From an uncultured Bacteroidales bacterium (GTDB lineage Bacteria > Bacteroidota > Bacteroidia > Bacteroidales > Paludibacteraceae), in the NCBI GenBank assembly GCA_944322025.1, contig CALUOH010000009.1:1-64000 (forward strand): a stretch of DNA of 64,000 nucleotides, read 5' to 3'. Position numbers and translations under genes: made by a program. A model generated the notes under the pieces. The model saw only the letters and a program-made list of their open reading frames with translations. It was not told the origin of the DNA and ran no database searches. Numbering within the stretch: the first letter of the stretch is position 1; each line of letters begins with the position of its first letter. Shown here one piece after another: positions 18,366 to 28,958 of this stretch.

Positions 18366-19589
18366 ATGACATACAAGGAAGCAATAGACTATCTGTATAA
18401 GCAGGCACCGATGTTCCAGCACATGGGCAAAAAAGCCTATAAGACCGGACTTGAAACTACTTATGCTCTTGACAGTCAGTACGGACACCCGCACCGTGCA
18501 TACAAGACCATACATATTGCCGGCACAAACGGCAAAGGTTCAACGTCGCATATGATGGCGGCAATACTCCAATCGGCGGGTTACAGAGTAGGATTATATA
18601 CGTCACCTCACTTAAAAGATTTCCGTGAGCGCATACGTATCAACGGGCAGATGATACCGCAGGAATATGTTTGCTCTTTTGTCGAGGGGGCAAAAGAGAC
18701 CATCAGTAGCCTCAGCCCATCGTTCTTCGAGATAACCACAGCCATGGCGTTCCGTTACTTTGCCGATGAGCATGTAGATGTGGCGGTAGTAGAGGTGGGT
18801 CTCGGAGGACGCCTTGACTGTACTAATATTATAACGCCGGAAGTAAGCGTCATAACGAATATCAGCATTGACCATACCGATTTGCTCGGCGATACGCTTG
18901 ATGCCATTGCACACGAAAAGGCCGGTATCATAAAGCCCGGAATACCTGTCATAATCGGCGAGACACAGCCAGAGAGTGCCCCTGTCTTCATTGCCAAAGC
19001 CCGTGAGGAGGGTTCACCAATAATATTTGCGGACAAAGAGATGAGCGAAGTGCAGCTCCCTACGTGCGAAATGGAAGGCATCTATCAGGATAAGAACCGG
19101 CGTACAGTACTCGCAGCTGTGCGCGCATTGCTGGGAAAAGGGTGGAATATCACTCAGGAAAACATCAATGAAGGTCTCGCACGCGTATGTAGCCTGACCG
19201 GCATCATGGGAAGGTGGCAGAAACTCGGCGAACATCCGACCATCGTATGCGATACGGGACATAATGAGGCCGGCATCCGCTTTGTGGCAGAGCAGCTCAA
19301 ACGGCAGAAATATGACCGCTTGCACATAGTAATCGGCGTAGTAAGCGACAAAAAGATAGATAAAATCCTTTCTCTCCTGCCCAAAGATGCGACATACTAT
19401 TTCACGAAAGCGCAAATACCGCGCGCGCTCGATGAACATGCACTCATGGCCCAGGCTGAAACATACGGACTGTACGGTCATAGTTACTCTACTGTCAAAC
19501 AAGCATTTAAGGCTGCGAAAGACAATGCCTCGCCTGATGACTTCATATTTATTGGGGGAAGCAATTTCACCGTGGCGGAAATATTATAA
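18366..19589 (+). CDS. folC: Folylpolyglutamate/dihydrofolate synthase
   Basis: The 407-residue Mur-ligase-family enzyme joins glutamate to dihydropteroate and extends the polyglutamate tail of folates, using ATP. The P-loop GTNGKGS is at 53-59, followed by YTSPHLKDFRERIRING and the substrate loop VEVGLGGRLDCTN. The Mur central-domain histidine-type motif ISIDHTDLLGDT and C-terminal VCDTGHNEAGI are also present. Length is slightly short but complete. The promoter box lies just upstream, and a tRNA-Val pair follows 107 bp after the stop. Confidence 0.94.
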   Translation: MTYKEAIDYLYKQAPMFQHMGKKAYKTGLETTYALDSQYGHPHRAYKTIHIAGTNGKGSTSHMMAAILQSAGYRVGLYTSPHLKDFRERIRINGQMIPQEYVCSFVEGAKETISSLSPSFFEITTAMAFRYFADEHVDVAVVEVGLGGRLDCTNIITPEVSVITNISIDHTDLLGDTLDAIAHEKAGIIKPGIPVIIGETQPESAPVFIAKAREEGSPIIFADKEMSEVQLPTCEMEGIYQDKNRRTVLAAVRALLGKGWNITQENINEGLARVCSLTGIMGRWQKLGEHPTIVCDTGHNEAGIRFVAEQLKRQKYDRLHIVIGVVSDKKIDKILSLLPKDATYYFTKAQIPRALDEHALMAQAETYGLYGHSYSTVKQAFKAAKDNASPDDFIFIGGSNFTVAEIL

Positions 19590-19617
19590 AGGCAACGCGC
19601 ATTTTTTGCTCCCAAAA

Positions 19618-19649
19618 TTTGGCACTTATCCGTTTTATTCCTACCTTTG
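19618..19649 (+). promoter_or_regulatory. Promoter of the tRNA-Val pair
   Basis: TTTG at 19618-19621, exactly 20 nt, then TACCTTTG at 19642-19649: a full match to the Bacteroidales consensus. It lies 47 bp before the first tRNA-Val. Confidence 0.75.
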
Positions 19650-19696
19650 CATCGCTTTTCGGAAATGGAAGGCCGATGGCCAAAGAAGTTGGTATC

Positions 19697-19771
19697 GGGT
19701 GCTTAGCTCAGCTGGTTCAGAGCATCTGCCTTACAAGCAGAGGGTCGGGGGTTCGAATCCCTCAGCACCCA
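19697..19771 (+). tRNA. tRNA-Val (TAC)
   Basis: A 75-nt cloverleaf with acceptor GGGTGCT/AGCACCC, anticodon stem TCTGC/GCAGA, loop CTTACAA (anticodon TAC, valine) and T-arm GGTTCGAATCC. The discriminator is A and CCA is not encoded. It differs from the next tRNA only in one acceptor base pair. Confidence 0.95.
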
Positions 19772-19826
19772 CAAAAGCATAGGGGATTTAAGATTAATAG
19801 TTGACAGCCTTTCTTTTGAGAGGCAC

Positions 19827-19901
19827 GGGCGCTTAGCTCAGCTGGTTCAGAGCATCTGCCTTACAAGCAGAGGGTCGGGGGTTCGAATCCCTCAGCGCCC
19901 A
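19827..19901 (+). tRNA. tRNA-Val (TAC), second copy
   Basis: Identical to the tRNA at 19697-19771 except that the fourth acceptor pair is C-G instead of T-A (GGGCGCT/AGCGCCC), a compensated double change. Anticodon TAC, no encoded CCA. The spacer between the two genes is 55 bp. Confidence 0.95.
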
Positions 19902-19907
19902 CAATGA

Positions 19908-19937
19908 AGTCTACATTTGGAATGTAGACTTTTTTTA
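19908..19937 (+). terminator. Terminator of the tRNA-Val pair
   Basis: A perfect 10-bp stem AGTCTACATT (19908-19917) with its complement (19921-19930), a 3-nt loop and seven T residues: a textbook intrinsic terminator. The rest of the gap to the GNAT gene (19938-20001) shows nothing else. Confidence 0.88.
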
Positions 19938-20001
19938 TATATCTTTACCGCTGGAAATGCATATGCGCCTGACCCGTTCGTGGTAATGCGTTTATCTCAT
20001 A

Positions 20002-20550
20002 ATGAATTATAAATCAAGAATATCTATGTATTTACAAGACGACCTCTTACGTTTGCGTGCTCTCGAACCCGAGGATCTCGACATCCTGTACCGCTGGGAA
20101 AACGACTCGCGGCTCTGGGCTGTCAGTTGCGCCACAGAACCCTATTCGCGCTACATACTCAAAGAGTACATCGCATACAGCGACAAGACAATCTACGAAA
20201 AGAAGCAGTTGAGGCTGATGATAACCCTCCGTCATGACAGTACCGTGATAGGCACCATAGACCTCACAGATTTCGACCCTTTCCACATGCGTGCTGGGGT
20301 TGGTATCTTGATAGACAGTCAATATCACCGCCGTGGCTATGCGGGCGGTGCGTTGAGGCTGCTCATTGATTACTCGTTCAATTTCCTGAAAATCAAACAG
20401 CTCTATGCACATGTCCCTTCAAACAACGGCGCGAGTCTTGCGCTCTTCGTCAAAAATGGATTTACCCACAGTGGCACACTGCGCAGTTGGATACGTGAAG
20501 GCGATAGCTTTACCGATGTAGAGATATATCAACTGGTAAACAATAAATAA
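20002..20550 (+). CDS. GNAT family N-acetyltransferase (RimJ/RimL-like)
   Basis: The 182-residue acetyl-CoA-dependent acyltransferase shows the RimJ/RimL-type layout: LRLRALEPEDLDILYRWEND at the N terminus, the beta-4 region VIGTIDLTDFD, the acetyl-CoA pyrophosphate loop (HRRGYAGGALRLLIDYSF) and C-terminal NNGASLALFVKNGFTHSGTLR. The acceptor (protein N terminus, antibiotic or metabolite) cannot be inferred. The start could be the ATG at 20002 or at 20026. It stands alone: a terminator lies upstream and the second long repeat begins 1 bp after the stop. Confidence 0.88.
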   Translation: MNYKSRISMYLQDDLLRLRALEPEDLDILYRWENDSRLWAVSCATEPYSRYILKEYIAYSDKTIYEKKQLRLMITLRHDSTVIGTIDLTDFDPFHMRAGVGILIDSQYHRRGYAGGALRLLIDYSFNFLKIKQLYAHVPSNNGASLALFVKNGFTHSGTLRSWIREGDSFTDVEIYQLVNNK

Positions 20551-20551
20551 C

Positions 20552-20873
20552 GTGAGTTCGATATAAGTCTATGGTTTCCCACGGACGGACACTGGATTAG
20601 GCGGATGTGTATGATGTGCAGTGTGACGATGAGTTTACGTTTCTGATACTTTTTGCAATAATCAGGCGCAAAGAGACGCGATGGCTAAGGAGAGGGTAAG
20701 GAGGAGGTAGCGGGGAGGTGGCTGAATGGTAGCTGACGGCACTGTATTACAAGGTGTTACGGAGGGAATGCGTACACAATAGGGTGTGGTGATTGGAGCG
20801 TGATGGGTGTATTGGATAATGTGAAGATGTACGAGGGAGATGCCAGAATGCAGGCAATAGGTGTTATGTAGAT
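20552..20873 (+). repeat. Long dispersed repeat, copy B (about 320 bp)
   Basis: Full-length relative of 9263-9585 with the same orientation and ends. It starts one base after the GNAT stop and lies in the convergent gap before the methyltransferase gene (20551-20978). Conserved blocks include GAGACGCGATGGCTAAGGAG, GTAGCGGGGAG and GAGCGTGATGGGTG-type sequence near the end. No shared reading frame is apparent. The rest of the gap holds only the terminator at 20905-20953. Confidence 0.8.
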
Positions 20874-20904
20874 GTTAAGTAATGCTCTTTTATAGGCTCT
20901 CATA

Positions 20905-20953
20905 AAAGACAGAAATCATCCACGGAATGAGCCTGCGGATGATTTCTGTCTTT
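20905..20953 (-). terminator. Terminator of the thi operon
   Basis: A perfect 17-bp stem AAAGACAGAAATCATCC (20905-20921) with its complement (20937-20953) and a 15-nt loop, with T-rich flanks on both sides. It ends the minus-strand thi/methyltransferase operon and may also stop transcripts from the GNAT side. Confidence 0.8.
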
Positions 20954-20978
20954 CTTATGGATGTATTCTCCTGCCAAT

Positions 20979-21692
20979 TCACTTAATGGCGCATATTGCC
21001 ACATAGTCACCCCTGTCATAGCCCTCCATAGGCTCTTCCACGGCTACATTACTGTACAGCGGATGGCGTGTGAGCGTCTGTGCGAACTTCAAATCCGTGA
21101 AACCGCAGTCGCGTAGCGTGTCTATCTTCTCCTGTGTCGTGCGCCAATGTGCGCAGCGCACAAGCTCTATCGGATACGGGTCTTTCGGATTGACTCCTCT
21201 CAGCAGTTCATGCCCCCAAGTATCCACCGCCAGTGCAAGGTTATACATTATGCCGTATGAACTCTCTTTCGGCACATCTATCAGCACTATACGCCCTCCC
21301 GGCTTGAGTGCCTGACGTGCTTTCCTTACTGCGAGATTAAGGTCTGTAATATAACTCGGCGTACCGTTAAACAGCACAGTGTCATACTCCTCCGTACCGA
21401 AATCGGTATCTTCCGCAGTGCCTGCCACTACATTGAGCCCACGTGAAACGGCTATCTCCCTCATCCCTGCCGACGGCTCTATACCGTCCTTTATCTCTAT
21501 ATTGAATTCATCTGCGAGGATCTTCTCGAACAGTCCGCTGCCGCACCCTACACTCAGCACCCGTCCCGCATCTTTCAGAAAATGCGCCACCAGTTTCACC
21601 TCCGAATACAGCAGGTTTTCGTTATCCATAAACCATGCGTCATACGCATTGGCATACCTGTCAAAATTTGACTTTTTTATCTGTTGTTCCAT
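20979..21692 (-). CDS. Class I SAM-dependent methyltransferase
   Basis: The 237-residue protein has a Rossmann-type methyltransferase fold: motif I LSVGCGSGLFEKIL (about 41-54), an acidic strand-2 end (IEPSAGM), and post-motif DTVLFNGTPSYI. It resembles UbiE/BioC-type methyltransferases, but the substrate is unknown. It is the last gene of the thi operon, only 3 bp after thiF, so translation is probably coupled. Whether it has any role in thiamine metabolism is not shown by the sequence. Confidence 0.85.
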   Translation of the reverse strand: MEQQIKKSNFDRYANAYDAWFMDNENLLYSEVKLVAHFLKDAGRVLSVGCGSGLFEKILADEFNIEIKDGIEPSAGMREIAVSRGLNVVAGTAEDTDFGTEEYDTVLFNGTPSYITDLNLAVRKARQALKPGGRIVLIDVPKESSYGIMYNLALAVDTWGHELLRGVNPKDPYPIELVRCAHWRTTQEKIDTLRDCGFTDLKFAQTLTRHPLYSNVAVEEPMEGYDRGDYVAICAIK

Positions 21693-21695
21693 CAG

Positions 21696-22397
21696 TTAAA
21701 AATCTATTATGCTTATCTGTAAACTATCCAACTCTATATGCAACAGTCTCCCTGACAGTATATTGCCGAATCCGGCCAATATCTTTATCGCTTCGTTGGC
21801 TTCAAATGAGCCTACGACGGCGGGAGTCGTTCCGACCACTCCCGCCACACCCGTTGCCTCCTCCTCTGCCGTAGGGAACAGCTCTGCATACGAGCGCGGA
21901 CACTCCCCATAGTGGAACACGCTGACTTGTCCTGACATTGCGCCTATCGCACCGAACACGTATGGCTTCTTCAGTCTGCCGCACACACTGTCAATCAGAT
22001 AGCGTGTCCGTAGATTGTCGCATCCGTCCACCACAATGTCATATCGGCCGATGATTTCTTCTGCATTACTCTCATCCAATCGGCAATTATACGTCTCAAT
22101 CTCCACCGTAGAATTAAGGGCGACAAGTCTCCTGCGAGCCATCTCCACCTTCGGCAACCCCACTTCTGACTCCACATACAGCACCTGCCGTTGCAGATTG
22201 CTCTCGGACACTGTGTCCGCATCCACCAGCCCTATGCGTCCCACGCCTGCCGCCGTAAGATATAAGGCAATAGGAGAACCCAGTCCGCCGACCCCCACTA
22301 TGAGAGCCGAACTCCTTGCAAGCCGCCTTTGTCCCTCTTCTCCTATTTGCGGCAGCATCATCTGCCGTGAATACCTCTCGAAACCTTTGCCTTCCAT
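21696..22397 (-). CDS. thiF: ThiS adenylyltransferase
   Basis: The 233-residue E1-like enzyme adenylates the C terminus of ThiS, the sulfur carrier for the thiazole ring. It has the nucleotide motif GVGGLGSPIALYL, the LQRQ arginine motif (SNLQRQVLY) and VVDGCDNLRTRYL. The zinc-binding CxxC pairs found in E. coli ThiF/MoeB are absent: the first site reads ECPRSYAELFP and the C-terminal pair is missing. It could be a zinc-free ThiF or a MoeB/HesA relative. The position between thiH and the methyltransferase supports thiF. Confidence 0.88.
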   Translation of the reverse strand: MEGKGFERYSRQMMLPQIGEEGQRRLARSSALIVGVGGLGSPIALYLTAAGVGRIGLVDADTVSESNLQRQVLYVESEVGLPKVEMARRRLVALNSTVEIETYNCRLDESNAEEIIGRYDIVVDGCDNLRTRYLIDSVCGRLKKPYVFGAIGAMSGQVSVFHYGECPRSYAELFPTAEEEATGVAGVVGTTPAVVGSFEANEAIKILAGFGNILSGRLLHIELDSLQISIIDF

Positions 22398-22427
22398 GCC
22401 TGCGCAATGTTGTGTGTGTGAAGTTGC

Positions 22428-23543
22428 TCATCTGTCGAACGACTGGTCCCAGTCTTTCCACACAGGTTCTCTGCCGAGAGCCTTCAATGCGGCCGCCACT
22501 TCTCCCGTTGTGCGGTCATCGCTTATATGGAACTGTTCCAGTGCCTGCGGGTAAGAAAAGTATCCGCCCGGCTCCGTCTTGCTCTCCGCGCTCATAGTCG
22601 TAACCCCCAGTGTCGCCATGTGGTCTCTGATATACGCAGGCTCTCGCGTCGAATACGATATGTCCACATCGTGGTCGAATATCCTCATCGCGAATGTCAC
22701 CTGTGCCAGTTCCCTGTCATTCATTATCACATTCGGTTGGAAGCCTTCATTTTCAGCCGGACGCATGCGCGGAAAATTCACGCTGTACTTCGTCTTCCAA
22801 TAGTGCTTTTGCAGATAACGCAGATGGTAAGCCATCATTGTCACATCCGTCCGCCACTCTTCAAGCCCTATTAGTACGCCCATGCCTATTGAGTGCACTC
22901 CGGCCTGTCCCATGCGGTCGAACCCGTTCACTCTCCACTCGAAATTAGCCTTTTGGCCTTTCGGGTGATATACGTTGTACCGCGCACGGTTATACGTCTC
23001 CTGAAAACATATTACACCGTTGAGTCCATGGCCTATAAGCTCTTTGTATTCTTCTGCCGACAGTGGCATCACCTCTATTTTGAGGTTGGAGAAATAGCGT
23101 TTTGCTATGTCGAGAGCCTTCGACAGATACGGTACACCCGCCTTCACGGGATTCTCTCCCGTGACTATGAGCAGGTTCTCGTATGGGCCGAGTCTCTTGA
23201 TAGCCTTAAACTCATTCTCTATCTCCTCCATCGTCAGTATGGTGCGCTTCATCGGGTTCGTCGCGTGGAATCCGCAGTACACGCACGAGTTCGTGCATGA
23301 GTTCGTGATGTACAGCGGGATGAACATGCTCATCGTCCTTCCGAAACGCCCCAGCGTATACTTCCGGCTCAGTTGCGCCATCACCTCTAAATATGGCTCT
23401 GCCGCGGGCGATACCAACGCCTTGAAATCCTCTACATTCAGCAGGCTCTTGCCCAATGCCCGGCGCACATCCGCCTCTGTCTTCGCATATATCTCCTCCG
23501 TGGTTCTCTCCCACGATATCTTGTCCAGCTCTTCTGAAAACAT
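22428..23543 (-). CDS. thiH: 2-iminoacetate synthase
   Basis: The 371-residue radical-SAM enzyme cleaves tyrosine to dehydroglycine (2-iminoacetate) and p-cresol, supplying the glycine-derived part of the thiazole. The [4Fe-4S] motif CTNSCVYC (CxxxCxxC) lies at about 84-91 in PLYITNSCTNSCVYCGF. The BATS-type C-terminal region is present (RPAENEGFQPN, YSTREPAYIRDH). Use of thiH rather than thiO implies an oxygen-independent route, consistent with an anaerobe. Gaps: 48 bp to thiC and 30 bp to thiF. Confidence 0.95.
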   Translation of the reverse strand: MFSEELDKISWERTTEEIYAKTEADVRRALGKSLLNVEDFKALVSPAAEPYLEVMAQLSRKYTLGRFGRTMSMFIPLYITNSCTNSCVYCGFHATNPMKRTILTMEEIENEFKAIKRLGPYENLLIVTGENPVKAGVPYLSKALDIAKRYFSNLKIEVMPLSAEEYKELIGHGLNGVICFQETYNRARYNVYHPKGQKANFEWRVNGFDRMGQAGVHSIGMGVLIGLEEWRTDVTMMAYHLRYLQKHYWKTKYSVNFPRMRPAENEGFQPNVIMNDRELAQVTFAMRIFDHDVDISYSTREPAYIRDHMATLGVTTMSAESKTEPGGYFSYPQALEQFHISDDRTTGEVAAALKALGREPVWKDWDQSFDR

Positions 23544-23591
23544 TGTACTTATTCCCCTCTAAAAAACGGCACTGTCCGTCCCCGGATGGTG

Positions 23592-26071
<2,480 letters not shown>

Positions 26072-26091
26072 ATCGTCTGTATTTATGATTG

Positions 26092-26865
26092 TCAGTATTT
26101 TATCTCAAACCAAAGAACACGTTCCATATCGTCCTCCGCGCCATCATACACACCCGTGATACGCCCCTTCTCGTCATATTCGTATGAAAAGTTCTCCACA
26201 ACACCCTCATCCATACCAATATGACGCACACTCTTCAACGGTATACCTACTTTCACGCCCGTAAGGCCAAGACACGCCACACGACTCGAATACTGCATCT
26301 CGTGGAACAAGTCTATATTTGTCGGCAAATTAACCGGCTTACCGTCATAATACTCAAACTCAAAGCCGTACTCCTGCGACACTTCTCCATCAATTATTTC
26401 CTGACAGTTCATTTTAACAGGTACGTCTCCGCTCCACTCAAGTATGGTCACACTTAAACGCTCCGAATCACCAACGCCAAGCTGACGAACCTCTTTAAGG
26501 AGATGCCCTGCATCGTCATACTCCCATCTGCTCTGATTGTCCGCATCGTTTTTCAGTCGCAATATGCGGCCGTCCTCCGCCTCATAAATATCTTTCCGGA
26601 CAGAGTCCTCTGCGAAGACCTGTACCTCCACCTCGTCGCCACGGTAAAATACCTCCACGCCAGGCTCGCCGAACAGCATCATTCTAAATGATGTTACACG
26701 CCCCTCCGCATCAGAGATATAGTTCATCACAAGAGGCTCATCGTCAATAAAATAGTCTGTCACGCTCTTTACTATTACACGGTCAGACACATTCGGCCTC
26801 TCCTCGCACGCTGTCAGTACAACAGCCACCATGAGTGCCACATAATACACTAATCTCTTCTTCAT
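26092..26865 (-). CDS. Hypothetical lipoprotein inside the thi operon
   Basis: I do not recognise the family. The 257-residue product starts with a lipoprotein signal ([20 protein letters not shown], cysteine at 20). The mature part has repeated YD-type strands such as [15 protein letters not shown] and [16 protein letters not shown], a pattern seen in Bacteroidales surface lipoproteins with RHS-like beta repeats. It probably faces the periplasm or is exported to the outer membrane. It lies between thiE and thiG with gaps of 12 and 20 bp, so it is co-transcribed, but no thiamine role is evident. Confidence 0.75.
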   Translation of the reverse strand: MKKRLVYYVALMVAVVLTACEERPNVSDRVIVKSVTDYFIDDEPLVMNYISDAEGRVTSFRMMLFGEPGVEVFYRGDEVEVQVFAEDSVRKDIYEAEDGRILRLKNDADNQSRWEYDDAGHLLKEVRQLGVGDSERLSVTILEWSGDVPVKMNCQEIIDGEVSQEYGFEFEYYDGKPVNLPTNIDLFHEMQYSSRVACLGLTGVKVGIPLKSVRHIGMDEGVVENFSYEYDEKGRITGVYDGAEDDMERVLWFEIKY

Positions 26866-26877
26866 ATCGTATCCTTT

Positions 26878-27075
26878 TTATTCCAAATCAAAAAGAGGGA
26901 CGCGCCGCTCATCGTCCGTCCCGAGGCCGTAGACTGCATAGATGCGGCCGGGTTCGTCCTCTTCATAGCAGACCTCATCATCATCGTCAGTGTCACCCGA
27001 GAACTGCCCCAATATCCCGAGGGCGATTTTCTCCTTAGCCTTGTCAGGCTTGCCTGCCCTTTTAGTTTTAGCCAT
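26878..27075 (-). CDS. Small acidic hypothetical protein
   Basis: An unrecognised 65-residue protein with a basic N-terminal 16 residues (MAKTKRAGKPDKAKEK) and a very acidic centre (GDTDDDDEVCYEEDE). It has no membrane segment. It occupies the place where a thiS gene might be expected, but lacks the C-terminal Gly-Gly and the ubiquitin-like pattern of ThiS. It is 3 bp after the thiE stop and 12 bp before the lipoprotein gene, which supports it as a real member of the transcription unit. Confidence 0.6.
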   Translation of the reverse strand: MAKTKRAGKPDKAKEKIALGILGQFSGDTDDDDEVCYEEDEPGRIYAVYGLGTDDERRVPLFDLE

Positions 27076-27078
27076 ACG

Positions 27079-27720
27079 CTATTCCTTTTCCCAGTCCTGC
27101 AACACCGACAAGAACCGCCGTGTCTCCGCCACGGGGTCAGCCGCGCCGAGTATCGCGCCAGAGACGGCCACGCCGTTTACCCCTGTACGCATAATCGACT
27201 CCACATCTGCAACTTCTATGCCTCCTATGGCGACTATCGGCAAAGTTATCCCGGCAACGCGGCAACGCTCCACAGCCGTCTTGTATCCCTCAACCCCAAG
27301 CACGGGGCTGAGCCGCTTTTTGGTCGTGGTGAAACGGTATGGGCCCATGCCAATATAATCGACTCCCTGCTTCCATAGACGCTCTATGTCCTCGAACGTA
27401 TTGGCCGTACCGCCGATTATGGTCTTGTCTCCCAATAACCTGCGTGCCTCGGCAGGGGGCATATCCTCCCGCCCGAGGTGTACACCGTCAGCCCCGATTT
27501 CACGTACCAGTTCCACATGGTCGTCTATCAGCATAGTCGCGCCGTACTTATCGCAAAGGCAGCGCAGAGTCTTACCCGCACGAACAATCTCTTCGGAGGC
27601 GGCATCCTTCATGCGCAACTGCACCCAACGGCAACCGCCATGCAATGCGGCCTCCGCACCCGAGAGCGTGGAGTAACGCCCGTTCTCATGAGTGATGAAC
27701 TGCAATCCGAACCCTTTCAT
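27079..27720 (-). CDS. thiE: Thiamine-phosphate synthase
   Basis: The 213-residue TIM-barrel enzyme couples hydroxymethylpyrimidine diphosphate with thiazole phosphate to give thiamine phosphate. Motifs: GGCRWVQLRMKDA (pyrimidine side), MLIDDHVELVREIGADGVHLGREDMPP, GGTANTFEDIERLWKQGVDYIGMGP and AIGGIEVADVESIMRTGVNGVAVSGAI. Its start overlaps the upstream omega-amidase stop by 4 bp (27717-27720), indicating translational coupling. No thiD kinase lies in the window. Confidence 0.94.
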   Translation of the reverse strand: MKGFGLQFITHENGRYSTLSGAEAALHGGCRWVQLRMKDAASEEIVRAGKTLRCLCDKYGATMLIDDHVELVREIGADGVHLGREDMPPAEARRLLGDKTIIGGTANTFEDIERLWKQGVDYIGMGPYRFTTTKKRLSPVLGVEGYKTAVERCRVAGITLPIVAIGGIEVADVESIMRTGVNGVAVSGAILGAADPVAETRRFLSVLQDWEKE

Positions 27721-28490
27721 CCTATTATTTCAAACTTGTCCGCCGACTTCCAAAAAGGCAGCCGGTTGCGTACCTTTTCAAGGTAGGCCATATCAATCTC
27801 GCCCGTGCGTACACCGCTCTCCCATTCGTCAAACTCCAAAAGCCTCTTGCCCCGAGGGTCAAGCAGCACTGAATGGCCGTTGTGCTGCACACTGTACGAG
27901 TCAGTGCCAATGGCGTTCACGCCTATGACATAAGCCTGATTTTCCATGGCACGCGCCACGGTCAGCGCATCCCACGCCTCTATGCGGTCTTTCGGCCAGT
28001 TGGCCGTGTATATGAGCACATCGTAGTCATCGCCCGTCATATTCCTGCTCCACACGGGGAAACGCAGGTCGAAGCATATCAGCACGCGGAACTTAACTCC
28101 TTTGTATTCCACATCGAGATGCCTGTCGCCCGGAGTGAAGAACTTCTGCTCGTCGCCGATGAACAGGTGACGCTTGTCGGCGAACTCAATCCGTCCGTCC
28201 GGGGTGCAAAAGAAACCACGGTTGTATGCACGGTCGCCGTCAGAGGCCATGAAGCTGCCCGCCACGGCGTAACCGCCGTCACGCGCCCAGCGTTTCACGG
28301 CGCGTATGGCCTCACCATCGGTGCTTTCAGCCAATTCCGGCTTGTCCACACTGAATCCCGTGGAGAACATCTCCGGCAGCACCACGAGGTCTGTCCTGCC
28401 ATACAACCCTTCGGCTATCGCACCAAAGACCCGCAGGTTACGCTCCTTGTCTCCCCAGACTATCTCCTGCTGTACTAATGTAATCTTCAT
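27717..28490 (-). CDS. Carbon-nitrogen hydrolase, omega-amidase type
   Basis: The 257-residue nitrilase-superfamily amidase resembles YafV/Nit2, which hydrolyse alpha-ketoglutaramate and related omega-amides. The catalytic Glu is in VVLPEMFSTGF (about 40), the Lys in FADKRHLF, and the Cys in LICFDLRFPVW. No signal peptide. It overlaps both neighbours by 4 bp (thiE downstream, a membrane protein upstream), so the three are translationally coupled. A direct thiamine role is not known. Confidence 0.9.
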   Translation of the reverse strand: MKITLVQQEIVWGDKERNLRVFGAIAEGLYGRTDLVVLPEMFSTGFSVDKPELAESTDGEAIRAVKRWARDGGYAVAGSFMASDGDRAYNRGFFCTPDGRIEFADKRHLFIGDEQKFFTPGDRHLDVEYKGVKFRVLICFDLRFPVWSRNMTGDDYDVLIYTANWPKDRIEAWDALTVARAMENQAYVIGVNAIGTDSYSVQHNGHSVLLDPRGKRLLEFDEWESGVRTGEIDMAYLEKVRNRLPFWKSADKFEIIG

Positions 28491-28903
28491 CTTCTCCCTC
28501 CTTTTATCTCTTTAACAAGTAGCACCGCGCCCCAAATGCCTCCGAGCAGCATCACTTCCAGCACACCCATGATATGTATCAGATACTCCCACGAGAAACT
28601 GCCCGCCAAGGCTATCAGATGGTTGATGCCCAGCAGCCAGCAGAGCACAGTCGACTGTATCGTCATAATCCTCATCAACGCCCTCTCCCTCCTTGCCAAT
28701 GCGACAATAATAGCCGTGATAAGCCCTACATTCCACAACGCTATCTCTCTCTGCCATCCGGCCGCCTCTCCCCAGCTTGTAAACATTCCGCCCATCCATG
28801 GCATAAACATCTGCCACACAAACGCTCCGCCGCATGCCACAAGCATAAACACCAGATACCAGAAATAGCCTCTGCCTATCCTGTCACTCTTTCCGTCATC
28901 CAT
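28487..28903 (-). CDS. Four-helix integral membrane protein, unknown function
   Basis: I do not recognise this 138-residue protein. It has four hydrophobic segments (about 14-38, 52-68, 80-100 and 108-130) and a basic C terminus (KEIKGGRR), which suggests an inner-membrane protein. The stop overlaps the omega-amidase start by 4 bp. It lies 55 bp downstream of the pseudouridine synthase gene. No catalytic motif is evident. Confidence 0.7.
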   Translation of the reverse strand: MDDGKSDRIGRGYFWYLVFMLVACGGAFVWQMFMPWMGGMFTSWGEAAGWQREIALWNVGLITAIIVALARRERALMRIMTIQSTVLCWLLGINHLIALAGSFSWEYLIHIMGVLEVMLLGGIWGAVLLVKEIKGGRR

Positions 28904-28958
28904 ATTTTGTACAATAAAGTCAATCCAATGCCTCCCCTCTCAGGTCTCCATTCTCCGC

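Noticed and set aside
20979..21692. Methyltransferase as a thiamine enzyme
   Set aside because: It is co-transcribed with thiF, but its motifs are generic class I and no thiamine step needs such an enzyme. It is kept as an unknown methyltransferase.
26878..27075. Small acidic protein as a divergent ThiS
   Set aside because: It lacks the terminal Gly-Gly and the ubiquitin-like hydrophobic pattern, and the sequence is mostly acidic and disordered.
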